Assembly (NCBI GenBank): GCA_021464415.1
Contig: CM038464.1
Coordinates: 54,115,328-54,179,327 of the forward strand
Length of the DNA stretch: 64,000 bases
Source: Lonicera japonica
Taxonomy: Eukaryota > Streptophyta > Magnoliopsida > Dipsacales > Caprifoliaceae
Direction: 5' to 3'
Below, in pieces: positions 1 to 12,565 of the stretch. The notes under the pieces were generated by a model that worked only from the letters and a program-made list of their open reading frames with translations, searched no databases and was not told where the DNA came from. Both the position numbers and the translations under genes were made by a program. Positions within the stretch are counted from its first letter, which is position 1; each line of letters opens with the position of its first letter.

Positions 1-277
1 AAAAAAATTCAAAGCTAAGACTAATATTTAGATAAGGTGGTCAATTTGCCAACCTTCTTGAGTTTTCACAACAACTTGCAGCCATAAAAGAAGATCCGGA
101 ATTTGTCAAAGTACCAAAAAGGAATCGACAAATTCCCAAAATCCACTCACTCCAGTCAATTTCCATTCTGTGAGTGCGCTAATTCCACCACGTAGTGGTC
201 TTAACAGTTTTTGTATCACTCACTGCACCTATAACCATAACATTCCACCCTCCCAAATCCCTCCCCACTTTTTTTCC

Positions 278-3200
278 ATGCACTCAACCACCAAATCTCC
301 AACGCCTCAAATGTCACCTCTCCCTTCACCACACCACTCCCCACCCACCACCCCCACCCCAGCCCCAGCCCCCGCCCCCACGCCAACCCCCACTCGTTGG
401 TGGACCGGTGCAAAGCTGATACCTCTAACAATATCCGTCTCCCTCGGCCTCCTCCTCCGCTTTGCAGTCCCCAAACCTCATCATCTCTCCTCCCAATCAT
501 GGCAACTTTTCGCCATCTTCGTCACCAACCATCGCGGGCCTCATCACTTGCCCTCTCCCTGTCGGCGCCTGGGCCTTTGTCTGCCTTACCATCCTGGTCA
601 TCACCAAGTACGTGCTCATACCAAAAATTTGTTTGTTAATTAGGATATGATCCCTTGATTTTGAACACTTTTAAGTGGCGGTCCTCAACTTTAGTCCCGG
701 GATAGGACATATATTATCTCACAGTATCTACAGTATTTTTAAACACCGTATCTAGATACCATAAAATTGAATCCTCGTTAGAAGTTGCCGCTCTAAACAC
801 TGCATTTTTTTTTTAAAAAAAAAAAAAAGTTGTATATCGTTTCTTTTAAAATTTTCGTACGATCATAAAAAGCTCCATCATTATTTAGGATTATTAATGT
901 TTAAATTACTTTGTTAGGATAATTATACTAGTTTTGTTTTATTATTTGAATTAGTGATATAAATGTGCAACGCTACACTTTTCCGTTATTTGTACTACAT
1001 ATTTTTATAATCATGTATGTAATTCATGGATAAGAAAATAATGCAAGCAGTTAAGAATTCCCGGCATTTCAATTATAAATAGGATAGCTGTGTCAGATGG
1101 TGGGAGAGGCTATTTAACTATTCTAAAATCAGTGTGATCATAGTGTGTAAATTAATTATGTTTGGTTCGTATCACCAGGACAGTGCCGTTTGCAGCCGCC
1201 TTCGCAGCCTTCACGAACGAGGTGATTTGGTTGATCGTGGTTTCGTTTTTCTTCTCACGCGGATTCGTGAAGACGGGATTAGGGGACCGGATCGCGATGT
1301 ACTTTGTGAAGTGGATGGGGAAGAGTACGTTGGGTTTGAGTTACGGTTTGGTCTTGAGTGAGGCGGTGATTTGTCCGGCGATGCCGAGCACGACAGCAAG
1401 GGCCGGAGGGATATTTTTACCGGTGATTAAGTCGTTGGCAAGCAATGCTGGTAGTTTGCCTGTGATTAAGTCGTCGGCAAGTAGTTTGCCGAAAGATAAG
1501 TCGGCGAGGAAGATTGGGGCTTATCTAGTTCAGTCTCAATTACAGGTCAGTTACCAATTTCTTACTCAATTTGTATTTGGTAGTACATCAATCCAATTAT
1601 ATTATTTATAATCAAGATACTCTTAAATCTTAATCAAACTATTGTTGGGATTAGTAATGTTAAATATTTTTATCTTCATCACTCGGCACTCTCTGGAGTC
1701 TATATTACATATGCTTCAGCACCCACACGACGATGATGTAGTCCTTAGCTGCTGCTACTCATGTATTTTTAGAGATCTTGATGTGGATGTCTCTCAAGTT
1801 TCAAAGACAAATTTGAATATCTATTATAGAAGTTTTTTATCGGGGTATCTCTAATGCAACAAAGGATTAAAGCATTGTAGATTATTTTTAGTACTCATTT
1901 GGTTTGCATTATTTATTATTTACTTTCTTGAAATTATAAATTGATAATTTATATGTTAAGTTTGAGTTTTAAAAAATGAATTGAGATTGTGTAATACAAG
2001 ATATTTTGTATAAGTCCGAAAAGCATAAAACCTCATACCAAACAAGCACCTAACGCAACTATAATTTGGGAGAAAAGGTGAAATGAAAGCATGTGTGACA
2101 AAAGTAGCTATTCAATGCAAATAATGTCTGGACTGGCACCAAACTTCTTTTTTCCAATTTCAATTTCAATTTACTTTTATTTTATTAATTAAACTTATTG
2201 CTCGTTTCCTCTTTGTTTATAGATTTAGCAATGAAGTGGTTCACTCTATAGCCTAATGTCAGTTTGTCCATCGATTCTTCGGAAATCTGGGCTTCTTTTA
2301 TTCGTATGCGTTATTATATGGTTCCAAATGCCATCTAACTAGTATTTTTCTCTTTAAACAAAAGGAAAAAAAATAAGAGGAACTTGAATCAAATAATGAG
2401 GGATTTGACATTAATATAATTTTTTAATAAAGCGTATTTTTTAAAAATAAAATATAAAAAGAAAAATTGTATATCAAAACAAGTGTATGTCAACCCATGA
2501 ACCTCTAGAGTATCAATGCTTCACAGTATTCTCTTGTTAGCTGATTAATCTCGTCAACGGTTTTTTTTGACTTGTTCCCAAAACCCCTAATGCTGATTTT
2601 TTGTTTTGTGGAAAAATGTTCATTTTATTTTCTCTGCGTCCTTTTATTTTGCATGCTGCTCTAATGGTAGGTTTTTTCATCCTTATAACACCTTGATCAT
2701 TTATATATATCTTTTTGCTTGGTCTTGTGTGACAGTCAGCTAATAACTCAAGTGCTCTATTCCTCACCGGTGCAGCTCAAAACTTGCTGTGCATCAAATT
2801 AGCGGAAGGGCTTGGGGTTAAAGTTTCAATTCCATGGGTTACTTGGTTCAAGGCTGCCTGTTTCCCTGCAATTGTATCTCTCTTGGCTACTCCATTTATT
2901 GTATACAAGATTTTCCCTCCTGAAACCAAGCGCACACCGGATGCTCCTTTGATGGCCACAAATAAACTCGAGCAGATGGGTCCCGTTACCAGGAATGAAT
3001 GGGTAATGGTTGCTACTATGGTTGTAACCATCACATTATGGATAGCTGGGTAAGCTGAATTTTTTCGATGCTTCATTTATTTAAAGTGCACAACTTTTTT
3101 CTTTTTAAACTTCTTTATAGAAAGTAATTTTCTTGGCAATGTTTTCTTGAAAAAAACTCTAGTCAAGTACCAGAGCGAGGTACTAGGAAATGGTAATAGT

Positions 3201-6200
3201 CGGTACACTCCCCTATCTACTGTCACTTATAGGGATTTGAAACTACCCATAATGGGTTTGAAGTTTGAACCTACCCCTGAAGGGGTTTGAGCATACATCC
3301 CACTGCTCTTGAGCCCTCTCTGGACCTGCTTTCGCTTCTTCTGATTCAACCCACAACTTCTCGCTTACAAGAGGGGTGCACTTACCATTGAGCTAGAAGC
3401 TCATGTGGAAAAAGTTAATATAGACTACAAAGCAAGCTGAAACCCAAGTCCAAGCCCAGGTGGGCAGGTGCGCGCTTGTGGTTCTTTGCAATGTTAATCA
3501 ACTAGTTTGTGGAACCTTGGGGTTCACTGGTTCTTTGAGCAGAGTAACTCAACCTACATGTCTTTGACTAATTAGAGTGCATAGTGCACACGTGCACACT
3601 AATGTTTTTCTTTTCTCTTTGAAGGCATGTATTACATATTTACATGTACTGCTGGGAAAAGTAAAAATTGGCATTGGATTTTACTGATGAATGTAGTACT
3701 CTTTTAAAATTTAAGCAGCCACAATTTTAGAAATTTAAGGTTAAATTTGCCAATGATGTGGAAAAAGAAGAATTAAAATTACATCTGAAATTTCACACCT
3801 CTACTTGAAACTCGGAGCCTTTTAAGTTCATTGTATATTTTATGAGCATCCAACAGTGTTAATCTTGTATGATAAGGTCATAAGGAGTATAATATATACT
3901 GCTTGTGCATTCCACATTGAGCTTGAAAATATATTTTAAACGAGAAGAGATGCCTTGCTGAATTTGGAACGGATAAAGAGATGTCAGTCTAATATTGAAG
4001 CGGACTAGAGGAGTTCGTGTGTTATACACCAAAAGGACAACAGTTGTCCGCTTGATAAGGAGCTTAGCAAACTTAACTTTGTCATTTGCCTAATATACAA
4101 CATAGTGTTACACGATAGATTTTTTTTTTTAGGTAAAATTCAAAATTTATAAGCACAGACAACAGAAAGAACAAGAATCAACACGGGCATACCCCTGGAT
4201 TACACCAAAACTCTCTCACTAATACCCCATTCTTTACAAATACTCCGGTTCTCAAAAGTTCTTTTGACCCTCCACCTCCAACTTATACCTATAATATACT
4301 TTTCAATCTCTCTAAGCAAACCCTCGACATTATTACTAGTACCTTGAAAAATTCTATTATTTATATCTTGCCGGATACAATATATGCAGACTGCCATTGC
4401 TAACCTACTAATTCTAGCACGCATTGAAACACCCTTAAAATGCTTAATTGCCTCATCTCGTTCCTGCTGCCAACAAGTGCACCTGTACTACAAAAGTGAG
4501 ATCCTATGGATGCTCTAATAGATACCAACTCCTGGTAACAATGTAAAGTGGTTTTGAGCTAATAGACGAAAAATACAATCTTTTTAGGTTCTGTTTTATA
4601 AAAAGTTGGCTACCAAGTTTTATGCAAAGTTGGAAAATAAGATGAGTAATTCAGTGAGATGTTCTGCATCTTTTTCTTATTTTCCATGGAAATTTTTCTT
4701 ACAGCATCATCCAAAAAAATTTATTCCACGGAAAACCGAAAAGGTACATGAACATTTCACCAAAATACTGAATCACTCCTCTTTTTCCAACTTCTCACAA
4801 AACTTAGTAATGTTCTCAATTATTTTCCAACTTTTTTAGCAAATGCACCCTTAGTTGATGAGGTGCATGTGTGCATTTCGTTCTCATTTATTTTATTTGC
4901 AAGAAAGTGAATGAATCGTGTGTGAGTTGTAGAATACTTATGGAACTTGATCCGTTACAGAGATGCTCTCGGCATCGCAAGTGTTGTTGCAGCAATGCTG
5001 GGCTTATCAATACTTCTGCTAGTTGGAGCACTTGAATGGGATGATTGTTTGAGTGAAAAGTCCGCATGGGATACCTTGGTTTGGTTTGCGATTTTAATAG
5101 GCATGTCTGGTCAACTAAACGCCCTCGGTATTGTGCCGTGGATGTCCACTGGTGTTGCCAACTCACTCAAATCTCTTTCGATGAGCTGGCCTGCTGCATT
5201 TTGTATCCTTCAGGCATCGTATTTCTTCATCCACTATCTATTTGCTGGTCAAACTGCCCATGTTGGAGCTTTGTACTCAGCATTCCTTGCTATGCATTTG
5301 AAAGCAAAGGTTCCTGGTCTTTTGGCAGCCTTGGCTTTGGGATACAACACAAATCTTTTTGGTTCATTAACACATTATAGCAGCGGCCAGGCTGCTGTTT
5401 ATTATGGAGGTACTGCCTCTTCTCTCGTCTATATTGTATAGTCCACATGAATCTGTTATTCATCTTGTTGTTTTTAACGATAACTTTTTAGTTCTTTCTG
5501 ATTAGTGCGGATATAGGGAAACGAAATCATTGTATGGGTGGTTTCTTTTTCTTTTTTTTGGGGGGGGTGGGGGGAGTTAGGGGTTGAGTGAACAGTGTTG
5601 CCTAATTCGTGGACATCCTTCGCATATTGTGAATTGGGTGTGCCTACCTCAAACAAGGTGCATTTGTGACACAAAACACCTTCCCTACCCTCTACTATGA
5701 CTTACACAAACATACGAAAAAACACATATGGTATACATATGAAAATATATAAATACATATATCTAGAATTCAAGCAGAACTACAACTACCCCATGGAGTA
5801 CCAGGCTAGGCACGCACCTCATACCTGTACCATGTGCCAAAGCTAGCACAAGAGTCGCTACCACATATCCACATTAGTAGTGTAATGGGGAGGTCCTTGG
5901 CAATGATTTAAAAATCGTAGGCGCTCTTGGGGCGGCAAGGGGGATTAGCGCCTAGGGGGTTACTCAGTCCAACGATTTTTATATTCATTAATTATTTAAA
6001 ACCACATAATACAAATGAAATCTAACTTTGCTTCTAAAACTTACATTGAGAGCTTGTTAAACAAATATTCCCATAATTCAACATGAAAAATAATAGTTTT
6101 CAACACAAAAAGGAGTGAGAGAGACTATTATTACTACCGAATTGCCATCCTGCAAGACTAGGCGGCCACCTAACTAGGCTAAGTAGTAGATCAGCGTCTA

Positions 6201-7058
6201 GCACCTAGGCGGGGATTTTTAGAACACTGGTCCTTGGCTTATACGTGGGTTCAATGAACCTAAATTACAATACGGGCTAGCTATTTTGGGGGAGACTTAT
6301 GGCATTAGAGTGGACCCAAGCCCACTACCATGTTATTGTGGATAGTGTGGGTTGTGCGGCTTACAGTGAGCTAAAATTGTGTGTGTGAACATAGCCTAAC
6401 GACTAACTGAGACGTGGGGGGGGGTGGGGGGATGGTAAGGGAGTTTGTTTCAACCCACATTGGTAGTGTAATGGCCGAGGTCCTTGGCATATTTGTATTA
6501 CTTCTCTTGGTTGATTTTTTAATGATAGTACTCACATTCTAGGATCTTTTTCTATCTTTTATCTGTATAATGTTTGTTCTTTTGTTGTTGTGCAAAGATC
6601 ATTCACTAAATGAATGTTGGAAATAAGGTCAAATTATTGCGTATATGGTAGTTCCCATGTTATCTTCCTTAGTTTATTTACTTATTTCTGAAATAATAAT
6701 GTTATGCACAAAATACAAATAACATTTGTGTCACTTAGTGCCTTAGTGGATTGATCAATAGTTAAATGATTTGAACTACTTTTTGGTGGGCCCCAGTTTT
6801 TGACCAATCAAATGAATTACATATACTAACGTTTTGTGCACTCTTCGTGTGTTTGGCAGTATTCTTTATGATATTCTTAATCTCTAGATAACATTTGTGT
6901 GGATGTGGAGTTGATTGGCATCCTTTTTCTTTTATTTTGCAGCTGGTTTTGTAGAACTTCTTGATGTTTTTAAGCTGGGTATTGTGATGGCTCTTATGAA
7001 CATTGTAATATGGGGATTAGTTGGAACTGCCTGGTGGAAGATTTTGGGTCTTTTTTGA
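278..7058 (+). CDS. DiT2: Dicarboxylate transporter 2-like (plastid glutamate/malate translocator), five exons, frame broken in exon 1
   Basis: Exons read from splice sites and phase: 278-607, 1179-1545, 2736-3049, 4961-5409, 6943-7058, about 524 residues. The translation matches the plant DiT2 branch of the divalent anion:Na+ symporter family: GAKLIPL near the start, FTNEVIWLIV, RGFVKTGLGDRIA, STTARAGGIFLPVIKSL, NEWVM, SAWDTL, SQTAHVGALY-like and THYSSGQAAVYYG, ending WWKILGLF. Family role: a multi-pass inner-envelope carrier exchanging glutamate and malate in photorespiratory nitrogen recycling. Three oddities. About position 527 one extra A shifts the frame; before it the frame is that of base 278, after it that of base 462, and all later junctions agree. 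The 39 residues before the core are Pro/Thr-rich, not a typical transit peptide. Exon 2 has an in-frame partial duplication. All five splice pairs are intact, so this is a very recent pseudogene, an allele or a sequence error. The start codon is uncertain. Confidence 0.87.
3160..3407 (-). mobile_element. tRNA-derived SINE in intron 3 of the DiT2-like gene
   Basis: Read on the minus strand, an A-box-like stretch (TAGCTCAATGGTAAG, 3381-3395) is followed about 40 bases on by a B-box-like stretch (GTGGGTTGAATCAG, 3341-3354), the RNA polymerase III promoter spacing of tRNA-derived plant SINEs. The body continues to a T-rich end near 3160. It lies antisense to the host gene. Outer limits are approximate; a clear TSD was not found, although both flanks carry TG(G/A)AAAAA-like bases. 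Confidence 0.6.
4121..4480 (-). mobile_element. 5'-truncated LINE 3' end in intron 3 of the DiT2-like gene
   Basis: The minus strand encodes a fragment of about 85 residues resembling the tail of plant LINE ORF2 (zf-RVT region). It contains ERDEAIKHF, then ARISRLAMAVCIYCIRQ and NNRIF, the usual 'Y-IW-ERNNRIF' context. After its stop codon comes a short 3' UTR ending in a poly(A) run, visible as the T tract at 4121-4131. A 5'-truncated copy with a poly(A) tail is the usual product of target-primed reverse transcription. No TSD was resolved. Confidence 0.65.
5902..6228. mobile_element. Small Mutator-like TIR element, copy 1, in intron 4 of the DiT2-like gene
   Basis: The element is bounded by a perfect 10-bp TSD, GGTCCTTGGC (5892-5901 and 6229-6238). 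Its ends are imperfect inverted repeats: AATGATTTAAAAATC at the left and AGTGTTCTAAAAATC read inward from the right. TSDs of 9-11 bp are characteristic of Mutator-like elements. It has no coding capacity and is 327 bp long. It contains the GC-rich 'CCTAGGCG'-type motifs seen again in the copy at 21062-21645. Confidence 0.72.
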
Positions 7059-9404
7059 GAGGTAGATTATGTAAGTTAATAATCTTTATAGACAGTTGGT
7101 TATATGATAATCTTCAGCTTTACGATATCATTGTACCCATGTTTTTATTTAGTTTGATTAAAATTTTGAAAATGAAATTCTTCAGCTTTTTGCTTGACCT
7201 ACTACAAGTCTTGAATCTCCTGTCAGTACCTCACCAATTTGAGAAGACCGATAAAAGACTAAAGACTAAATTTGGACATGTTAAACTAAGTAGTTTTTGT
7301 TTCTTAATACTAGAACTATGAGCACATGATGCATGTGCGACTTAAATACAGAAATTTTAAACCAAAACGACGTTGGAAGGCAAAAAGATCTCTTCTTTCA
7401 GGAGAGAATCAAATTTGAAAACCCTGTAGACGAGTCTAATAATTATGCACAAGTACGCACACAGTGTGTTCCATCATGCTTGTATTTCATTTTCATGCTC
7501 GAAGTGGAGTAGACCGTCCTTCACTAACATGAGACGGTATTTTGATCATTATTCTTTTGTAGAATTTAGTGAGAAATGAAAAAACTGTTTCTATTAGGTT
7601 ATATAGTATCCTTGTATATGTATGAAACTAGATAATTAAGGCAGTCCAAGTTCCGAGTGTGGTAGAGATATCAGGTGGTATGATGTAGTAAGCGAATTGT
7701 TAAGGGGAGAGAGCGCTTGATAAGAGAATAGCATAGAGGGTTTGTACAAGTTTCGAGGGGCTCTCCGAGGAAGGCAATGAATTTGGAACTTGGACGCCAT
7801 TGTTCAGTTAGAAAATATGGCAAGTAGGCGGACTAGTAGTGTATAAGATTGGATCAGAAGTTGTCTTAAAAAGATTCTTTTAGTCCTATTAATTGAAACT
7901 TTTCGATAAGTAAGCATGGATTGAGGGGATTTCAGTTACTTTTGTGGGCGGCTGCGGTGTCCCCAGAAAGGGGTGGGGGGAATCGCCCCTCCTTAAATTT
8001 GGATTTTTTTTTACTACATATGGGTATTTTTTGAAAAAAATATATATTATATGTGCATAAATTCATATTTGAAAGTATCTAATAGTAAGGGGCAAAACCC
8101 CATGAAACATTTAAAATTTTCCACTTCGAAAATTATCAAGCTTACCTTGCAAAATTGCACACAAACCAATTCAGGTCTCTCTTTTTTCACGACTACACTG
8201 CCTCGCCGGCAACTGGCATCCCTAGCCCTAGTCCCCACGAGTCCACAACAGTCACCCTCTTATCTACTTTTTAATATTAGGAATAATTTTATTTCTTGAT
8301 TACTTGCATAATATTAGTTGTATGTCTTAATTAATTGTATAATATTATAAATGATGTCATGTTTGCATTGTATTATTGTAATTTCTCGTAATTATTCACT
8401 TTCAATTTTGCCCCTCCTTAACCGGATTCTTGGGTCTACTACTGGTGGGTAGGCTGCTATGTGTCACAGTGTGGTTGTTGTAGGTGCTAACATGTTACAC
8501 ACTAGGGGTGTTATCCACATCGCTTTGGCGAGGTGAACTGATGTGATAAACATGTGTGTTCACTTATTGTTCCCACTAATAGGCCTTTTAGGGATGAAAG
8601 CAAGCAGGTCCAGAGTAGACAATATTTTATTGGTTTGGACCAAGATGCGACACAGTGTATTAAGGTCAGGGGCTTGTTTGATCCGAAATGAACCAAATAA
8701 CAAAACTCAGCTTTTTCCTACAAGCATTTTGTTTCGGTAGACTCCACCATAGTGCATTGAATTTGCTATGCTGCCGTTTTAGGAAATTATCATTTTAGTA
8801 ATAAGTTGAGTTAGAAAATTCCATTTGCCTAGTTCAGTTATGCCATGTTTCTTGATCTCAACATAGCATTCCTGAAATATGGAATCTTCTTTTTACTGTT
8901 TTTCAAATTTATTTTTTCACTCCAACTAAACTGTTCAATCCAATTTTAATTGGATTTGATGCATCTGTGGCATTGGATTGATGGAATTGTTCCAATCTGA
9001 ACAGCACTGGATCTCTTTCGGATCTCAACAAGACCAACCTTAAACCGAACTAATCCAATACTATTAAAAGAGTTACGTGTGTAACATGTAATTACATTAT
9101 ACCAATGTATTTTGTTAGCATGTAGTAATTGACAATTTAGAGCAAATATATTAGAACCTCCCTATAGCAAGTTATAAGGTTTTTTTTTTTTTTTTTTTTT
9201 TTTTTGGTATGAATAAATAAGCTATGCTTTAAAACAAATTGGTAGGAGTTATGAGTCACATTGGCAATTTTTGAATAGACAAATAGCAGTTAAATTGGAT
9301 TGTGTTCTGTCTTTGAATATATTTGGTCTGTGATCTCCTGAATTGTTTTGAGCGATGAACGGCGATTCCTCAAAAAGGGGTTTGGAGAAAATGTCGAAAA
9401 TTGT
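7059..9404. other. Intergenic stretch downstream of the DiT2-like gene
   Basis: No gene could be supported here; open frames are short and without family resemblance. The stretch has a T run of about 26 bases ending at 9205. Segments at about 7960-8430 bracketed by CCCCTCCTTAA motifs look like an old repeat insertion, but no TSD or coding sequence fixes its type. The 3' UTR of the transporter should lie in the first few hundred bases. Confidence 0.4.
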
Positions 9405-9424
9405 AATTGTTGGGTCATAAATTT

Positions 9425-9545
9425 TAAATGATTATTTTACTTACTTCTAAATTGAATCTTTTGATGAAATTTTGTGGAGAACCATTTACTTATTATAGAG
9501 ACCGTCTTACTAAATTTCATGAAAAAATTCATCCGTTTACCCCTT
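9425..9545. repeat. Fold-back hairpin family, partial copy
   Basis: An imperfect dyad whose arms carry TTGATGAAATTTTGTGGAGA and, inverted, CTAAATTTCATGAAAAAATT. It resembles the hairpins at 40640-40800, 48680-49077 and 52018-52300. No coding sequence and no clear TSD were found. Confidence 0.45.
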
Positions 9546-10252
9546 AAAATAAAAAATATCAAGAAAAATTAGAGAAAATGGGTATCAAAGAGAAACCGAG
9601 TCAGCCCTTCCCTAAAGCAGTTATCGTTGCTGCTTTGCACCCCAAGTCAAGAAGGGCTTCCATATTTCCACTTGTTCTATATACATGATGCATATTTGTT
9701 CTTATCTTAAGCACAATGGAGGCCCATGTAAAATACATTGTTAATTCATTCGTTCTCATTTGCTATTTTATAACTCTAGAGGATTGGTAATGTAACAAGT
9801 TTGAGTTATAATAAGTGTCTCATGAAATATAAGTTATGAGTTCAAGCCTATAGAATGCAAACTTTGGAAAACAAGCCACAAGTAATATTTTGTGAATTTA
9901 TTTTTCACAATGTAAATGGCCTGCTTTTTACTAGACCAAAAACAGATTACTCCAAATACATGTAAGCTGTTTTGAACACCCTTTTCTTGTACCATTGGAC
10001 CAAATTTTTATTGCTATTTTTGTAGTGTTCCTAATGCTATTCATGTATGGTGTGTTGACTCTTTATTTTACGAGTAATAGATTTTATCCATATTGTACTT
10101 GTGGAACCTCGAAATTCCATTCACACAAAAAATCTTAGGGCGCCTACTGTGTTTTTATATTTTTAATTTAGTGTTTGGTTAGGCCCCAAATTTTCTTGGG
10201 CCGGCCCTGCACAACTCTAAAAATTTTGGGTCTCAAAATATAATTATAATAC

Positions 10253-10556
10253 TCCTTTTGATAGCAATATGAAAAAAAAAATTTAATTTAAATGAGAAGA
10301 TAGAAAATAAATTAAAAGATGTGGTGAGATTAACTCTAGAAAATAAATTAAGAGATGGGGTGAGATTAACTCTTACTTTTTAGCTTCTTCTATGGAATTT
10401 TTTTTTTTTTTGGATAGTGGTGAAGATTTTTTTCCCACAAAATATAAAGAATGATGGAGGACATTTCACTATATTCTGCAACTTATTTTCTATATACTCA
10501 CCCGAATTAGTTATTTTTATTTTCACTTTCCGTGTTGATATCAAACGGATGCTTAG
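10253..10556. mobile_element. Tourist-like (PIF/Harbinger) MITE, family A, copy 1
   Basis: The left end CTCCTTTTGATAGC and the right end ATCAAACGGATGC are inverted and match the ends of the better preserved copy at 17610-17903. The internal GATAGAAAATAAATTA and GGATGGAGGA-like motifs also match. Inside is a roughly 36-bp direct duplication starting TAGAAAATAAATTAA. Flanking TAA/TTA trinucleotides fit the 3-bp TSD of this superfamily but are no longer identical. Confidence 0.5.
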
Positions 10557-10624
10557 TGCAAGAATATTAGGACCTCTAGTGAGGTAGAATTAGGCTTTTA
10601 TTGGGATGCCGTATTGTAAGTCTT

Positions 10625-10830
10625 AAGGTCCGTTTAACAACTAAGATGAAATAAAAATTAATAATTGTTTTATATGATACATTGGAAGATGGGATGTATA
10701 AGTTAGTGAGATCTTTTATATATCATGATTTATTTAATGAATTTATCTTCTCCATTTTTCCTTATTTTTTATGAAAAATTCTTTCTCACCACCCAAAGAA
10801 TATTATTTCATGGAAAAGATAAAAAGTAAA
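10625..10830. mobile_element. Tourist-like MITE, family A, decayed or partial copy
   Basis: It begins TTAAGGTCCGTTTAAC, close to the GGCTCCGTTTAATT end at 17610, and has a matching 'TTCTCACCACCCAAAGAA' interior. A convincing right end was not found, so it is probably truncated. Confidence 0.35.
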
Positions 10831-10932
10831 AGTATAGATGAAATTACACTAAAAGTGTCAATCTATCAATTACACTGAAATTATGAATTATGCTCAAATG
10901 ATCGTTTGGTTCATCGATTCATGTTTATTTTT

Positions 10933-12025
10933 GGCTAAATGGCAAAATATGGTAACGAACTTTTGTTCTTTTAACACTTTTTGCATCCAACTTTTTTTAT
11001 GATCAATTGTGATATTGAACTTTTTAATTATGGTCAATCAAATTCATCTGTTACCTTCTCTTAAAAAGCCCAATAGAAAATTATATTTATTTAAAAAAAT
11101 CACCCCCCCAACTTTTAATGTATTTACCCAAATCACCCCTAACTTTGTACTTTTATATTATATGTATTTACAAAGACCACCCTTTTATCAAAATCCTTCA
11201 ATTTATTCCCATTTAGATTAAATTCTTACACTCGAGTCTCTTTAATTCAAAAGATTTCTATGGGTTTTAGGTTTTTATTTTTTGGGTTAAATTTCAAACG
11301 GGCAAAAAACAAAAGGCAAAATTTTCAAATAATTAAATTAATTAACATTCAAAGGCAATTATAATTTGATTAAAGACAAATATCATGCAATCGATATAAA
11401 AAATTAATTTCAATTTTCTACTACTGCTAAAATTCATTGTAGCAAAAAGAAAAAGAAAAAGAAAAACTTGCTAATTCACATAAAAAAGTTGTTTTCAAAT
11501 GACAACATTTTTCTTCCTTTAATAACAAAAAATAAGTCCTCCTAAGAAAAAATTATAGAAAAAGAACGAATTTAATGAAATGATGAAAAAAAAGCCCTCT
11601 AAATGAATTCCTTCAATTTTGATGTACCAGAAAGAAAAATATCAAACGGTTGAGTCATGTGTTCGTTCCTTTTCTTCTTCTTTTTTTGTTTAAGCATGCT
11701 TGATTTTTCTTTCTTTTTTTTGTTCAAAATAGAAAAAATTAATCTAAAGGGGAATAAATCAAAGGGATCTAGTAAAAAGGTGGCCTCTACAAATAAAGAT
11801 AATGTAAAATTAAAAGGCTAAGAGGAGTTTGTGTAAATACATTAAAAGTTGGGGGTGGTTTTTGTAAATAAATTTAGTTTTACATTAGGTTTTTTAATAG
11901 AAGGTAATGGATGGGCCTAATCGATAACAGTTAAAAAGTTCATTACCATGATTAATCGCAAAAAACGTTAGATGTTGGAAGTGCTAATAGGGTTAGATTT
12001 CGTTAACATGTTTTGCCATTTAGCC
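10933..12025. mobile_element. Mutator-like element with long TIRs, non-coding
   Basis: A perfect 9-bp TSD, TTTATTTTT, flanks the element (10924-10932 and 12026-12034). Both ends start GGCTAAATGGCAAAA when read inward, and inverted similarity continues for about 230 bp on each side; the landmarks TTACCTTCT, GGGCCT-type and 'CAACTTTTAATGTATTTAC' appear in both arms. A 9-bp TSD with long TIRs identifies a Mutator-like element. The roughly 630-bp core is A/T rich with no recognisable transposase or captured gene, so it is non-autonomous. Confidence 0.78.
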
Positions 12026-12565
12026 TTTATTTTTCATTCCTATAATCCAAAATGAATTTCACATCAAAAGTTTGAGACTCGGTTAACTTATGATTTAACT
12101 TATTTGCATGAACAATAAGAGGCATCTAGTATGAATTTACAAATTTAAGATTTCAGGAATCAACAAAAACTCGAAACAAACAAGCACTACGCGTGTTAAG
12201 ACATGTGAATTACACCAACGTTATTTGTTTATTACAATAAGAGCATCTGCTTGAATTACTCTAAGAGTATATGTGATGTACCTTAATAATAGCTATTTGA
12301 ATTACACTAACAATATCTACGATAAGGGTACATGTGGTATCTATAATCAGGGACCACAAGTTTTAAAGAAAAGTATTTGGACTGCATTCAAAAACATCCG
12401 GAACAAAAGAACCGGATTCTATATTTTTCAAAAAAGTATTATCATAAACACCTTCCATAACAAAACGTTATATTAGAGAAGTCTTTCCTTATTTTTTTCG
12501 CATCATCTTAATAATACTCATTAGAAGTGGAGAGGAATTGGAATTTAGAAGTGCAATAAATTGTG

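Noticed and set aside
7010..7321. 103-codon frame overlapping the last DiT2 exon
   Set aside because: It is a different frame of the final exon running into the 3' UTR.
11009..11221. 70-codon open frame
   Set aside because: It lies wholly in the TIR and its edge in the 10933-12025 element, and its inverted partner is not open.
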